Origin: Candidatus Eremiobacteraceae bacterium
Lineage (GTDB): Bacteria; Vulcanimicrobiota; Vulcanimicrobiia; Eremiobacterales; Eremiobacteraceae
NCBI GenBank assembly: GCA_036511855.1
Contig: DATCBN010000044.1
Location: forward strand, 1 to 64,000
DNA length: 64,000 nucleotides
Direction: 5' to 3'
Shown here piece by piece: positions 34,463 through 42,251 of the stretch. The first letter of the stretch is position 1, and the number at the start of each line of letters is the position of its first letter. A program made the position numbers and the translations under genes. Under the pieces are notes generated by a model that was not told where the DNA came from, made no database searches, and was given only the letters and a program-made list of their open reading frames with translations.

Positions 34463-36382
34463 GTATTTGCCCCACGTGTGCAGATCCGCCGCATCAAAGC
34501 ACCCGATGCTCGGCCGCCCGAGCAGATATCCTTGAACGCCGCGTATTCCCTTGGATATGCCGCCGATCTGCGCCCCTGTCCGGCAGGCGAACTCGAGAAT
34601 TTCAGCGTTTTCGACACCTTCGGCGATGACGTAGCTGTTCGCGCTCTGCGCGATCGCCACGATTTCCGCTATCATGCTTCGCGCTGCCTCATCGGTGAGC
34701 GCCTTTTTCATAAGCGAATAGTCGATTTTCACGTAGGCGAACGTCATTGTGCTCAGGATTTCGAGTCCTGACTTGTCCGAAACGTTGTCCAGCGCGAGCC
34801 TGACGCCAAGTGCGTTTAGGGCTGCCGCACGCGCGGCGAGCAGAGCGGCATTCAATGCCCCGGGTTTTGCGATCTCGATGACGATCTGTTGCGGCTGCAA
34901 ACCCGCCGAGCGGCCCATGCCGACGAATTCGTGCGCGCTGAATTCGGGATGCGCGAGCGATTTCGGCGTGATGTGCACGAAGACCGTGGAGCCCGGCGGC
35001 AAGTTCGCGCTTGAGGCAAATGCCTTTTGTATGCAGCACCGGTCGAGTTCCGGAAGCATGTTCAAAGATTCGGCCGACTCGAATAGCTCGGCAGGCCCGT
35101 TCAAGCCGAGTTCGATGTGCGGACGCGTCAGCGCCTCAAATCCGAACGGACGACAAGTCGCGATATCCCAAATCGGTTGGAAGGCGACGTCGAGCAAACC
35201 CTCATCGATGAATCGTTTGAACGTCGCCGCCTTACGCGTGGAATTGACCCGCGCGGGCGCATCGATTTCATCGAAGCAAACGACGTTGTTTCGCCCGCGT
35301 TTCTTCGCCTCGTAGAGCGCGGCATCGGCGAGCTCGTATGGTTCGGTCGCCAGGTGCGCGGCGTCAAGAGCCACGTAGCCCACGCTTATGGTGGCGCCGA
35401 GCATGCTGCTTTGCGCCTCGACTCGAAGCCGCTCGAGCGCTGCCCGTGCGATGTCTCCACCCGTGTCGACGAAGATGATCGCGAATTCATCGCCTCCGAC
35501 GCGGTACGCGCGATCTTCTCGCCGCAGCGTTCGGAACAGGCGCGCCAAGCGGGTGAGACAATCGTCACCGTGCTTGTGTCCGTGTTTGTCATTGAGAATC
35601 TTGAAGCCGTCAATATCTATGAGGGCGAGCGTCAGCGGGTGGCCATGCCGGTGAGCGCGGGCGACTTCTCTCGCGAAGTCGTCCGAGAATGCGCGGTGGT
35701 TGCCGAGCTGCGTTAGGCTGTCCGTGAGCGCGACGCGTTCCAGCCCCTCGATCCTCGCCGTCGTCGTCTGCTCGGTTCTCCGCCTCGATGCTTCGAGCTC
35801 GATGTTCGCGGCGGCCAATTCTTGCGTGCGCTCCACGCTCATGAACAGCTTACGCAGTTGCGACACCGCCCAGATGAGCACCCCGCATTCGACGCCGACC
35901 ATGATCGCGTGCAGCGCGACGCGGCCCAAGCCGCCCTCGGTCGGGAACACGCGGCTTGGAGCGATGTAATTGAATAGAAGGTGATGGATCGATGTCAGCG
36001 CGGCGGAGATGGCGATCGGACGCCAATCGCAGAATGCGATGAGCATCGCGAATACCACGAAGAAGTACATGTGGTAGTCTATTTGAAGCCGGCCGGTGTT
36101 ATCGAAGACGAAGAAAATTGGCATGGCGGTGAGCGCGACCGCGATGAGATTTCGGGTGGCGAGGCCGGAGGGCTTTGTGATCGCAAAGATCGTCGGCGGG
36201 ATCAAGATGACCGTGAGTAGGATCAATTGCGGTCGCCAGTCGAGGCCGTTTAGCGCAGCCATGACGAGAATCACCGGCAAATGAAGCCACAGCAAGACGA
36301 CGTAGAGTTTCGCTGCTCTCGTCCGAAGGATGACGAGTTCGCGGCAGTCGTCGATGGTCAGCTCCGAAGATCGCTTAGTCAA
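34430..36382 (-). CDS. Membrane GGDEF-EAL protein (c-di-GMP)
   Basis: A 650-residue protein. Residues 20-180 hold about six helices with a His pair in SIHHLLFN (133-134) and a CDWRP motif, a membrane sensor layout also seen in some chemoreceptors. A short coiled coil (183-205) leads to a GGDEF domain with intact GGDEF (296-300) and an RxxD inhibitory site (RRED, 287-290), so it should make c-di-GMP and be product-inhibited. The C-terminal EAL domain keeps Glu416 (EAL), Glu503, Lys552 and Glu588, but has His470 where Asn is usual and DNVSD in place of DDFG(T). Phosphodiesterase activity is therefore doubtful. Confidence 0.92.
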   Translation of the reverse strand: MTKRSSELTIDDCRELVILRTRAAKLYVVLLWLHLPVILVMAALNGLDWRPQLILLTVILIPPTIFAITKPSGLATRNLIAVALTAMPIFFVFDNTGRLQIDYHMYFFVVFAMLIAFCDWRPIAISAALTSIHHLLFNYIAPSRVFPTEGGLGRVALHAIMVGVECGVLIWAVSQLRKLFMSVERTQELAAANIELEASRRRTEQTTTARIEGLERVALTDSLTQLGNHRAFSDDFAREVARAHRHGHPLTLALIDIDGFKILNDKHGHKHGDDCLTRLARLFRTLRREDRAYRVGGDEFAIIFVDTGGDIARAALERLRVEAQSSMLGATISVGYVALDAAHLATEPYELADAALYEAKKRGRNNVVCFDEIDAPARVNSTRKAATFKRFIDEGLLDVAFQPIWDIATCRPFGFEALTRPHIELGLNGPAELFESAESLNMLPELDRCCIQKAFASSANLPPGSTVFVHITPKSLAHPEFSAHEFVGMGRSAGLQPQQIVIEIAKPGALNAALLAARAAALNALGVRLALDNVSDKSGLEILSTMTFAYVKIDYSLMKKALTDEAARSMIAEIVAIAQSANSYVIAEGVENAEILEFACRTGAQIGGISKGIRGVQGYLLGRPSIGCFDAADLHTWGKYLSAHFIKMAV

Positions 36383-36567
36383 ATGTCTTCTTCCTTACAT
36401 GTGCTCCATAATATGTATCGGCCATCCAGCGTCTCAGCCCCGGCCTTCCATAGGTCAAGCCGCAGCCTGCCGTCTCATTTGTTCAGGCAGGTCGTTCTGG
36501 CCGCGGCCACAGCAAAGGCGCCGGCATTCCTACGTACGCTCAGCGCCTTAGCGGTATCAAGTGCCGT

Positions 36568-37638
36568 TCAGCGGGATTTTAGCGCCGACCGCTCCATGTC
36601 TATGAGGGTCCGCTTCCTATCCAATCCCCACTTGTAGCCTCCGAGTTCGCCCGTGCTTCGAATCACCCGGTGGCATGGGATTGCGATTGCGACGACGTTG
36701 CTGGCGCAGGCGCGCGCGACCGCTCGGGCCGCGCCCGGCTCGGCGATCCCCGCCGCGACCTCGCCGTACGAGCGCACCTCGCCGTAAGGAATCGTTTGAA
36801 GATAATTCCATACCCGCATCTGGAACGCGGTATGGAGAATGTCCAGCGGCAGATCGGTGAGAGGCTGGCCGCCCGATAGGTGCCGATTGAGCGCGTCGAC
36901 CCACTTCTCAAATTCGGGATGTCGCGGCTCTCGCATCGGTCCGATCTCGGCCTGGGGATATTCGCGCTGAAGCATCTGGAGAAGCTCGGCAGCGGTGGCG
37001 CCGAATTGCACGAAGCACAGCCCGCGATCTGTGGCGCCGACCATCATGAGACCCACCGGGGAGTGGATCGTCGCGTACGTGATCTTCACATCTCGTCCGC
37101 CCGAGCGGTATTGACGCGGCGTCATGCCTAGGCGCGTGTCCGCTTGCTCGTAGACGCGGCTCGAAGATCCGTACCCGGCGTCGTAGACCGCCGTGGTGAC
37201 GTCCTTCGCGCTCTTCAGATGCGCGCGGAGGTTGCGTAGCCGGATAGCGTTCGCGTATTGCTTGGGAGAAACGCCGACGATCGCTTTGAACCGGCGTTGG
37301 AAATGAAACGGGCTCAGGTTCGCGCGCTTTGCAAGCTCACTTAAGTTGAGCGAGGCGCCGCCCTGCGCTTCGATATAGTCGCAGACCTCCCGGATTCGAT
37401 TTGAAGTCGCATCAACGGCTATGGCGGCTTGCGGCTTACAACGACGACATGCGCGAAAGCCGGCCTTTTCCGCGTCCCCGGCCGAACTGAAGAAGCGGAC
37501 GTTTTTGCGGCTCGGATGGCGTGACGGACACGATGGGCGGCAATACACCCCCGTCGTGGAGACGCCGAAGTAGAACTCCCCATCTTGGCTTGGGTCTCTG
37601 CGTATGACCGCATCCCAGCGGCGCTTTTCGTCTAACAA
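36568..37638 (-). CDS. ada: Ada-type bifunctional DNA repair methyltransferase/regulator
   Basis: A 356-residue protein. I chose TTG 37638 because GGGAGGAAG lies just upstream; the frame is open to 38517 but that part is antisense to another gene. The N-terminal Ada zinc domain has the Cys set in YCRPSCPSRHP and FRACRRCKP, with the first Cys accepting methyl groups from phosphotriesters. An AraC-type helix-turn-helix pair follows (LSELAKRANLSPFHFQRRF, YDAGYGSSSRVYEQ). The C-terminal O6-methylguanine transferase has the active-site IPCHRVIR and the GGYKWGL turn. Methylated Ada activates its own and other alkylation-repair genes; the protein repairs DNA stoichiometrically. Confidence 0.93.
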   Translation of the reverse strand: MLDEKRRWDAVIRRDPSQDGEFYFGVSTTGVYCRPSCPSRHPSRKNVRFFSSAGDAEKAGFRACRRCKPQAAIAVDATSNRIREVCDYIEAQGGASLNLSELAKRANLSPFHFQRRFKAIVGVSPKQYANAIRLRNLRAHLKSAKDVTTAVYDAGYGSSSRVYEQADTRLGMTPRQYRSGGRDVKITYATIHSPVGLMMVGATDRGLCFVQFGATAAELLQMLQREYPQAEIGPMREPRHPEFEKWVDALNRHLSGGQPLTDLPLDILHTAFQMRVWNYLQTIPYGEVRSYGEVAAGIAEPGAARAVARACASNVVAIAIPCHRVIRSTGELGGYKWGLDRKRTLIDMERSALKSR

Positions 37639-37888
37639 ATCTTCCTCCCGAATGTTCTTCTGCAAAACCCGCCAGGCGCACTCCCATAAACGCGGGTCAC
37701 CCTCATCGTAGCCTTTACGTCGCGGCGTTTCTATCGCATTGTTGCGCTCGAATCTCGGCTCGGGCGAGCGAATTGTCGCACGCGTCGTCGATTTTAGCCG
37801 AAAGGTGGCTTTTGCAGCCACGCGAAACGACAGGTCGGCGCGCGCCTTCGAGCGAGTGCTGTCTGCCCATTGCGGTTCGGAGCAGCAA

Positions 37889-38602
37889 GTGATCGCCGTG
37901 ATCATCGCAGCGGTCGTGGTAGCCGCATCGCCTACCCCGGCGGCCGCCCCCGCCGCTCTATCGACCACGCCGCTACGAGAAGTGGTGTACAAGGTGACCA
38001 CATCCGAGTATGTCGACGACATCACCGAATCGTACGGCGGCGGCGAGGACGCGTTTGCTCCGTCTTCGACGATCGTGGGAGCAAAGAACGGAGTAGTCAC
38101 CGTCGACGTGATGGCCAAACTCGACGATGGCGTTCTCGGCGTCCAGATATCGGAGCGGTGGAGAACTCTGCCGCTGCCACAGCGGTTCACCGGTATCGTT
38201 GCGCCCGATGGCACGGTGAAATTCCCGCCGGCCACGATCGATCCGGTGACGATCGAGCTGCTACCATTCTTCGCAACGCGCTTCGCGCCGGCCGGCGCGC
38301 TCGCAAACGGCTCCCATTGGACCGTCGTCAGCACGTACGACAAATCCGTGGTGACGACCGGGTACACGGTGACGTCCGTCGGCGCAGGTTCCGTTACGAT
38401 TCGCAAACTGACGTCGATCAGTGCGCTCGGAAACGAGTCGATCGACGGCGCGATCGTCTTCGACCCGTCGACCTCGGTGCCGATTTCGGGCAAGCTCCGC
38501 GTGAAGCGCACCGACACTTTCGCCGACGGTCAAACGCAGCAGACGATCGACCTGACCTTTGAGCGAGTGTCCGACTCCGATCTAACGACGGCCACGCCGT
38601 AG
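37889..38602 (+). CDS. Exported protein of unknown function
   Basis: A 237-residue protein with GTG 37889 as the probable start (CGGAG eight to twelve bases upstream). The first 23 residues form a signal peptide (IAVIIAAVVVAASPTPAAAP). The mature part is beta-rich, Thr/Val/Asp-rich and lacks Cys, with segments such as VTVDVMAKLDDGVLGVQISE, VTIELLPFFATRFAPAG and GKLRVKRTDTFADGQTQQ. I recognise no domain; the style resembles small periplasmic beta-barrel or lipid-binding-like proteins. The gene diverges from ada across 250 bases and is followed 33 bases later by a GNAT gene, which may share the transcript. Confidence 0.7.
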   Translation: MIAVIIAAVVVAASPTPAAAPAALSTTPLREVVYKVTTSEYVDDITESYGGGEDAFAPSSTIVGAKNGVVTVDVMAKLDDGVLGVQISERWRTLPLPQRFTGIVAPDGTVKFPPATIDPVTIELLPFFATRFAPAGALANGSHWTVVSTYDKSVVTTGYTVTSVGAGSVTIRKLTSISALGNESIDGAIVFDPSTSVPISGKLRVKRTDTFADGQTQQTIDLTFERVSDSDLTTATP

Positions 38603-38635
38603 CTGCCGGCGCGAACCCCATTGCCAGTGGAACTG

Positions 38636-39223
38636 ATGAAGGCACAACCGACGACGCTGCGCGGCCGCGCGGTCCGGCTCGAGCCCTTGAGCGTGGATCA
38701 CGTAGATCCGCTGACACGCATCGGCTTGGAACCGGAGCTTTGGCGCTTGAGCCCGACGCCGATGGCGTCCGCAGACGACATGCGGGCGTACGTCATGACG
38801 GCTTTGGACGAGATGCGGCGCGGCGTGTCGGTCCCTTTTGTTCTCATCGATCAAGCCACCGGGCATGTGGCCGGCAGCACTCGTTACGCCAATATAGATC
38901 CGGTTCACCACCGGCTCGAAATCGGATGGACATGGCTTACGCCGGCGCATCAGCGGACTGCGGTGAATACCGAAGCCAAGTTGCTGCTCCTCACCCATGC
39001 CTTCGAAGTCTTGGGAGCGATCCGCGTTGAATTGAAAACCGACGCTCTCAACGACCGGTCGCGCGCCGCAATTCTGCGAATCGGCGCCACCGAAGAGGGC
39101 ACGTTTCGAAATCACATGATCACTTCGACGGGGCGCATCCGGAACTCGGTCTATTTCTCGATCATCGACGCCGAATGGCCGGCGGTGAAAGCGAAATTGC
39201 AGGCCCTTCTCGGCTCGTACTAG
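38636..39223 (+). CDS. GNAT-family N-acetyltransferase (RimJ/RimL type)
   Basis: A 195-residue acetyltransferase, starting at ATG 38636 (a TTG at 38621 is the alternative). It opens with LRGRAVRLEPLSVDHVDPL, the RimJ/RimL-like N-terminus, then GHVAGSTRYANIDPVHHRLE, IGWTWLTPAHQRTAVNTEAK as the acetyl-CoA-binding region and VELKTDALNDRSRAAILRIG as the last conserved block. Acceptor may be a protein N-terminus, an amino sugar or another small amine. The gene's last three bases, TAG 39221-39223, are the start of a partial copy of the dispersed palindromic repeat, so the repeat supplies the stop codon. Confidence 0.88.
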   Translation: MKAQPTTLRGRAVRLEPLSVDHVDPLTRIGLEPELWRLSPTPMASADDMRAYVMTALDEMRRGVSVPFVLIDQATGHVAGSTRYANIDPVHHRLEIGWTWLTPAHQRTAVNTEAKLLLLTHAFEVLGAIRVELKTDALNDRSRAAILRIGATEEGTFRNHMITSTGRIRNSVYFSIIDAEWPAVKAKLQALLGSY

Positions 39224-39277
39224 GGCAAGCCGTACTAGGGCAAGCATCGCTTGCCCATGGGTGAGCAATGCTCACCC
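39221..39277 (+). repeat. Dispersed palindromic repeat, locus 1 (tandem arrangement)
   Basis: A partial unit (TAGGGCAAGC, 39221-39230) is followed by a full unit at 39231-39256: CGTACTAGGGCAAGC, ATC, then GCTTGCCC, giving an 8-bp stem. A second hairpin follows at 39259-39277 (GGGTGAGC, AAT, GCTCACCC). A degraded half unit, GGGGCAAGCGATG, lies at 39295-39310 after a run of A residues. The unit lies between the GNAT gene and the end of truB. Confidence 0.8.
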
Positions 39278-39339
39278 TCTACGGAGGAAAAAAATGGGGC
39301 AAGCGATGTCGGGACTCCGGACCTAGATTACAGGGCGCG

Positions 39340-40221
39340 CTACGTGAAAACGCGCGCTGGTTGCAGTCGCGTACCAGTGGACTGGGCGGTTGCGACTGCC
39401 GTGCCCGAAATGCGTCCGTTTGAGGTGACGAGCACGTCGCCGGCCACCGATTCGTCCGCAACAATCACCACGTTTCCGTGACCGAACTGATGCGCGTCGT
39501 CCGGATTCAACGAGATACGAGGTTGCGTCAAGACTTCGAGTGGGTCGATGAGATAGGAAAACGGATCGGCGAGCAGCGCTTCTTGCGCGCACGCATCGGC
39601 AAGCACGAATGGCCCTGCAGCAGTCCGGACAAGCGAGTCCATGTGAGCTGGGATGCCGAGCAGGCTGCCGATCTCTTCGCACAAGGTGCGGATGTAGGTG
39701 CCGGCGCTGCATTCTACGGCGAGTCGCGCTCCCGAATGGCCGTACTCGAGGACACGTAACGAATATATCTCGACGGTGCGCGCCGGCCGCGCCACTTCTT
39801 CTCCACGGCGCGCGCTCTTGTACAAAGGTTGACCGCCGACTTTGACCGCGGAATACATGGGCGGGACTTGTGATAGAGGACCGACGAGGCCAGCGATCGT
39901 TTCCGGAAATGCGTCGCGCCAACCGGCGGGAAGTGCGCTTGAATGAGTCACCGCGCCCGATGCGTCGGCGGTGTCGGTAGCGGCTCCCAAGACGAGGTCG
40001 AATTCGTATTTCTTGCGGCCATCGCCTAAGAGCGGCAACAGCTTTGTGGCATGACCTACCGCGAGAACGAGCACGCCTTTGGCGTCGGGATCCAACGTTC
40101 CCCAATGTCCGAGAGGGATGCGACCCAAGGCGCGGCGCACGCGAGAACCAAACGCTGTGGACGTGATACCCGCTGGCTTGTTGGCGTTGATAAACCCGAA
40201 GGGGACGCTAGTGCCCGGCAC
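39340..40221 (-). CDS. truB: tRNA pseudouridine-55 synthase
   Basis: A 293-residue cytoplasmic enzyme that makes pseudouridine 55 in the T loop of tRNAs. GTG 40221 (CGAGG upstream) was chosen; it overlaps the end of nrnA by 14 bases. Motifs seen are GFINANKPAGITS, the catalytic block GHWGTLDPDAKGVLVL with the nucleophile Asp, QVPPMYSAVKVGGQPLY, and the RNA-binding CSAGTYIRTLCEEIG with a small C-terminal PUA-like part. It is the last gene of the ylxR-infB-rbfA-nrnA-truB cluster. In most bacteria ribF follows directly; here it does not. Confidence 0.95.
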   Translation of the reverse strand: MPGTSVPFGFINANKPAGITSTAFGSRVRRALGRIPLGHWGTLDPDAKGVLVLAVGHATKLLPLLGDGRKKYEFDLVLGAATDTADASGAVTHSSALPAGWRDAFPETIAGLVGPLSQVPPMYSAVKVGGQPLYKSARRGEEVARPARTVEIYSLRVLEYGHSGARLAVECSAGTYIRTLCEEIGSLLGIPAHMDSLVRTAAGPFVLADACAQEALLADPFSYLIDPLEVLTQPRISLNPDDAHQFGHGNVVIVADESVAGDVLVTSNGRISGTAVATAQSTGTRLQPARVFT

Positions 40222-41212
40222 GAGCCTCGGCTGCCATTTCAACGCGAATGGCGGCGAGCAAGGCGGCGAGTGCGGCGTCGAGCGGACCCGCGACGGTTGC
40301 GCCCGCCGCGCGAAAGTGGCCGCCGCCGCCGAGCAATGCCGCGGCCGCCATGACATTGACGCCTCCCCTCGATCGCATGCTCACGCGAAACGTGCCGTCG
40401 GGCGCTTCTTTGAGCAGCGCCGAGACCTCGCACTTGTCCACTGCACGCAGCGCGCCGACCACGTCTTCGAGATCTTCGTACGCGGCGCCGAATTCCGCCA
40501 ACATGGCCCGCGTGACCACCGAGTAGCAGATGCCGTCATCGGTGAGCATGGCTGTGTCCAGCGCGCGCCCGAGCACTTTTTGGCCGGAGAACGTGCGCGT
40601 TTGATAGAGCTGTTCGTTGATGCGGTCTTTGTCGGCGCCGGCCTCCATAAGTGAGGCACAAAGCCGGACCGTGTGAGGATCGGCGTTGGAGTACATGAAA
40701 CAGCCGGTGTCGGAAATGAGCGCCGTGAGCAGACACGTGGCGATGTCGGGCGTGACCGAAACGCCGAGAGCGACGACCAATCCGAGGACGATGCTGCCTG
40801 TGGCCGCCTCGGATTCCATGACGTAATTCCAACGTCCGAAGCGCTGATTGCCAAGGTGGTGGTCGAGATTGATGATGCGGTCGCGCGGCACCCATTCGAG
40901 CGCCTTGCCGGCGCGCCACTGATCGCTCATATCCATGAACACGAAGATGGCGTCGTCCGCAACGCCCTCGAACGTGCGCTGCGGGAGATCGGATTCGGGT
41001 AAGAAGCGCAGATTGTTCGGCACGTCGTCGTCGAGGAAGTAGACGACGTCCTTGCCGAGACTCTTGAGCGCGATGCCAAGGGCAAACCCGCTGCCAAGCA
41101 CATCGCCGTCGGGCTTTTCGTGCGCGCACATGACGAACTGGCGCTTGCTTCGCAAGCATTCCAGCGCGCCTTTCGCGCCCTCCGGCACGTCGCTCGATCC
41201 GTTAGGCTTCAT
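40208..41212 (-). CDS. nrnA: DHH-family phosphoesterase (nanoRNase/pAp phosphatase NrnA)
   Basis: A 334-residue enzyme that degrades short oligoribonucleotides and dephosphorylates pAp. I chose ATG 41212, eleven bases inside the rbfA 3' end, with GAGAG upstream; ATG 41227 is the alternative. Motifs seen are HEKPDGDVLGSGFAL (metal-binding Asp), VFMDMSD, the DHH triad in NLDHHLGN, ALISDTGCF, and the C-terminal DHHA1 motif GGGGHFRAAGA. The order rbfA-nrnA-truB is a common one in Firmicutes and other phyla. The length is close to Bacillus NrnA (about 313). Confidence 0.94.
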   Translation of the reverse strand: MKPNGSSDVPEGAKGALECLRSKRQFVMCAHEKPDGDVLGSGFALGIALKSLGKDVVYFLDDDVPNNLRFLPESDLPQRTFEGVADDAIFVFMDMSDQWRAGKALEWVPRDRIINLDHHLGNQRFGRWNYVMESEAATGSIVLGLVVALGVSVTPDIATCLLTALISDTGCFMYSNADPHTVRLCASLMEAGADKDRINEQLYQTRTFSGQKVLGRALDTAMLTDDGICYSVVTRAMLAEFGAAYEDLEDVVGALRAVDKCEVSALLKEAPDGTFRVSMRSRGGVNVMAAAALLGGGGHFRAAGATVAGPLDAALAALLAAIRVEMAAEARAGH

Positions 41213-41624
41213 TATGCTCTCGCCGCTCATCCTTTCGCTGTACCTCGTCCAACATGTTCGCCATCCGCACACCGCGCGCAATCGATTCGTCGCGGATGAA
41301 TGTCAAAGTGGGCGTGCGCCGCATGCGCAGCCGTTTTCCCAATTCGACGCTGAGGAATCCGGCGGCCGACTGCAAACCGGTGATCGTGGCCGCCGATTGC
41401 CGGCGGTCACCCATCGGACTTGCGAAGACCTTAGCCGTTCGCAAGTCGGGGCTCACTTCGCACTTCACGATCGTGACGAAGCCGACGCGCGGATCCTTCA
41501 ACGATTCGTGGATGAGTTCGCTCAACTCGCGCACGACTTCGTGCTCGACCCGCTCCAGCCGTTGGCTCTTCGCGCCGGTCCGTTCAGGCATCTGGTTTTT
41601 CACCGCACGCGTGTTCGATGTCAA
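41202..41624 (-). CDS. rbfA: Ribosome-binding factor A
   Basis: A 140-residue KH-like protein that helps mature the 16S rRNA 5' end in 30S subunits, important in the cold. The core QRLERVEHEVVRELSELIHE, DPRVGFVTIVKCEVSPDLRT, AKVFASPMGD and LRMRRTPTLTFIRDES is typical. ATG 41624 overlaps the upstream stop (ATGA), so it is coupled to the TPR-like gene. The N-terminal 18 residues are an extra polar extension. The C-terminus is highly charged and overlaps the beginning of nrnA. Confidence 0.95.
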   Translation of the reverse strand: MTSNTRAVKNQMPERTGAKSQRLERVEHEVVRELSELIHESLKDPRVGFVTIVKCEVSPDLRTAKVFASPMGDRRQSAATITGLQSAAGFLSVELGKRLRMRRTPTLTFIRDESIARGVRMANMLDEVQRKDERREHNEA

Positions 41625-42175
41625 GGTGCATCGGCGTCGGCGTCCTCCTCAATCAACCAAGCTCGGCCCTTCTCATCGGCGCAGGCCGCCAGCGCCCAAG
41701 TCCTCACCGCCGTCGCGCGCTCGGCATCGCCGCACTCGTTGAGCGCGTCGATGAACTGCGACGCCGCGATCGCCCACTGTTCGTCGGGATCGTCGATGCC
41801 GAGCAGCACGGCGGCTGCGAAATGCGACACCGACTGCGGCCAGCGGTTCAGATTCGCGTAGGCGGCCGCAAGATCCGAATGCAGGCCCGCGGCCGTAGGA
41901 AAGCGATCCAAGCCGGCGCGCAAGAGATGTTCCTCGCGCTCGTCGTTGCCGAGCTCAAGGCAGAGCGACGCCATCAACTGCACGCCTTCGGGTCCGAGCT
42001 CGCCGCTCGCATCGAGCGGTTCGAGCATGGACAGCGCGCGCCGCAACTCAATGCGCTGTTCGGCCGACCACGGTCCATCCGCGCCGCCGTTTGCGATGAT
42101 GACGTTGAAGTAGATCTCGTGTGCTTGCTCGACGACGTCGCGGTCCATCAGTTCTTTCCGGGTAGCGGTCGACAT
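41621..42175 (-). CDS. TPR-like protein inserted between infB and rbfA
   Basis: A 184-residue, all-helical, acidic protein. Paired helices of tetratricopeptide style are visible (LMASLCLELGNDEREEHLLR, AGLDRFPTAAGLHSDLAAAY, NLNRWPQSVSHFAAAVLLGI), suggesting two to four repeats and a scaffold role. No signal peptide or catalytic motif is seen. It sits where many bacteria have ylxP-like small genes and is translationally coupled to rbfA, so a role linked to ribosome assembly is possible but unproven. It begins 76 bases after the infB stop, beyond two strong hairpins, at ATG 42175, which lacks a good ribosome-binding site. Confidence 0.75.
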   Translation of the reverse strand: MSTATRKELMDRDVVEQAHEIYFNVIIANGGADGPWSAEQRIELRRALSMLEPLDASGELGPEGVQLMASLCLELGNDEREEHLLRAGLDRFPTAAGLHSDLAAAYANLNRWPQSVSHFAAAVLLGIDDPDEQWAIAASQFIDALNECGDAERATAVRTWALAACADEKGRAWLIEEDADADAP

Positions 42176-42187
42176 CGCTTTTGAGGC

Positions 42188-42228
42188 GGTCGATTTTAGT
42201 CGACCGGCGAACCCGAAAGGTTCGCCGG
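42188..42228 (-). promoter_or_regulatory. Tandem hairpins between infB and the TPR-like gene
   Basis: In the minus-strand transcript a perfect 10-bp stem with a 5-base loop (42204-42213 with 42219-42228) is followed by a 6-bp stem with a 6-base loop (42188-42193 with 42200-42205); the two share two bases. No T run follows, so it is more likely a processing or stability element than a terminator. The plus strand reads GGTTCGAATCC at 42227-42237, like a tRNA T loop (see rejected items). Confidence 0.5.
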
Positions 42229-42251
42229 TTCGAATCCAAGCCTGAATGAAA

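Noticed and set aside
37639-38517. N-terminal extension of Ada by almost 300 residues
   Set aside because: The extra part is antisense to the exported protein at 37889-38602 and has no Ada homology; a strong ribosome-binding site precedes TTG 37638.
42181-42245. A tRNA gene on the plus strand between infB and the TPR-like gene
   Set aside because: The T-loop-like GGTTCGAATCC and a variable-arm-like hairpin are present, but the T stem has only two good pairs, the anticodon loop would be eight bases, no D arm is found upstream and no acceptor stem closes.
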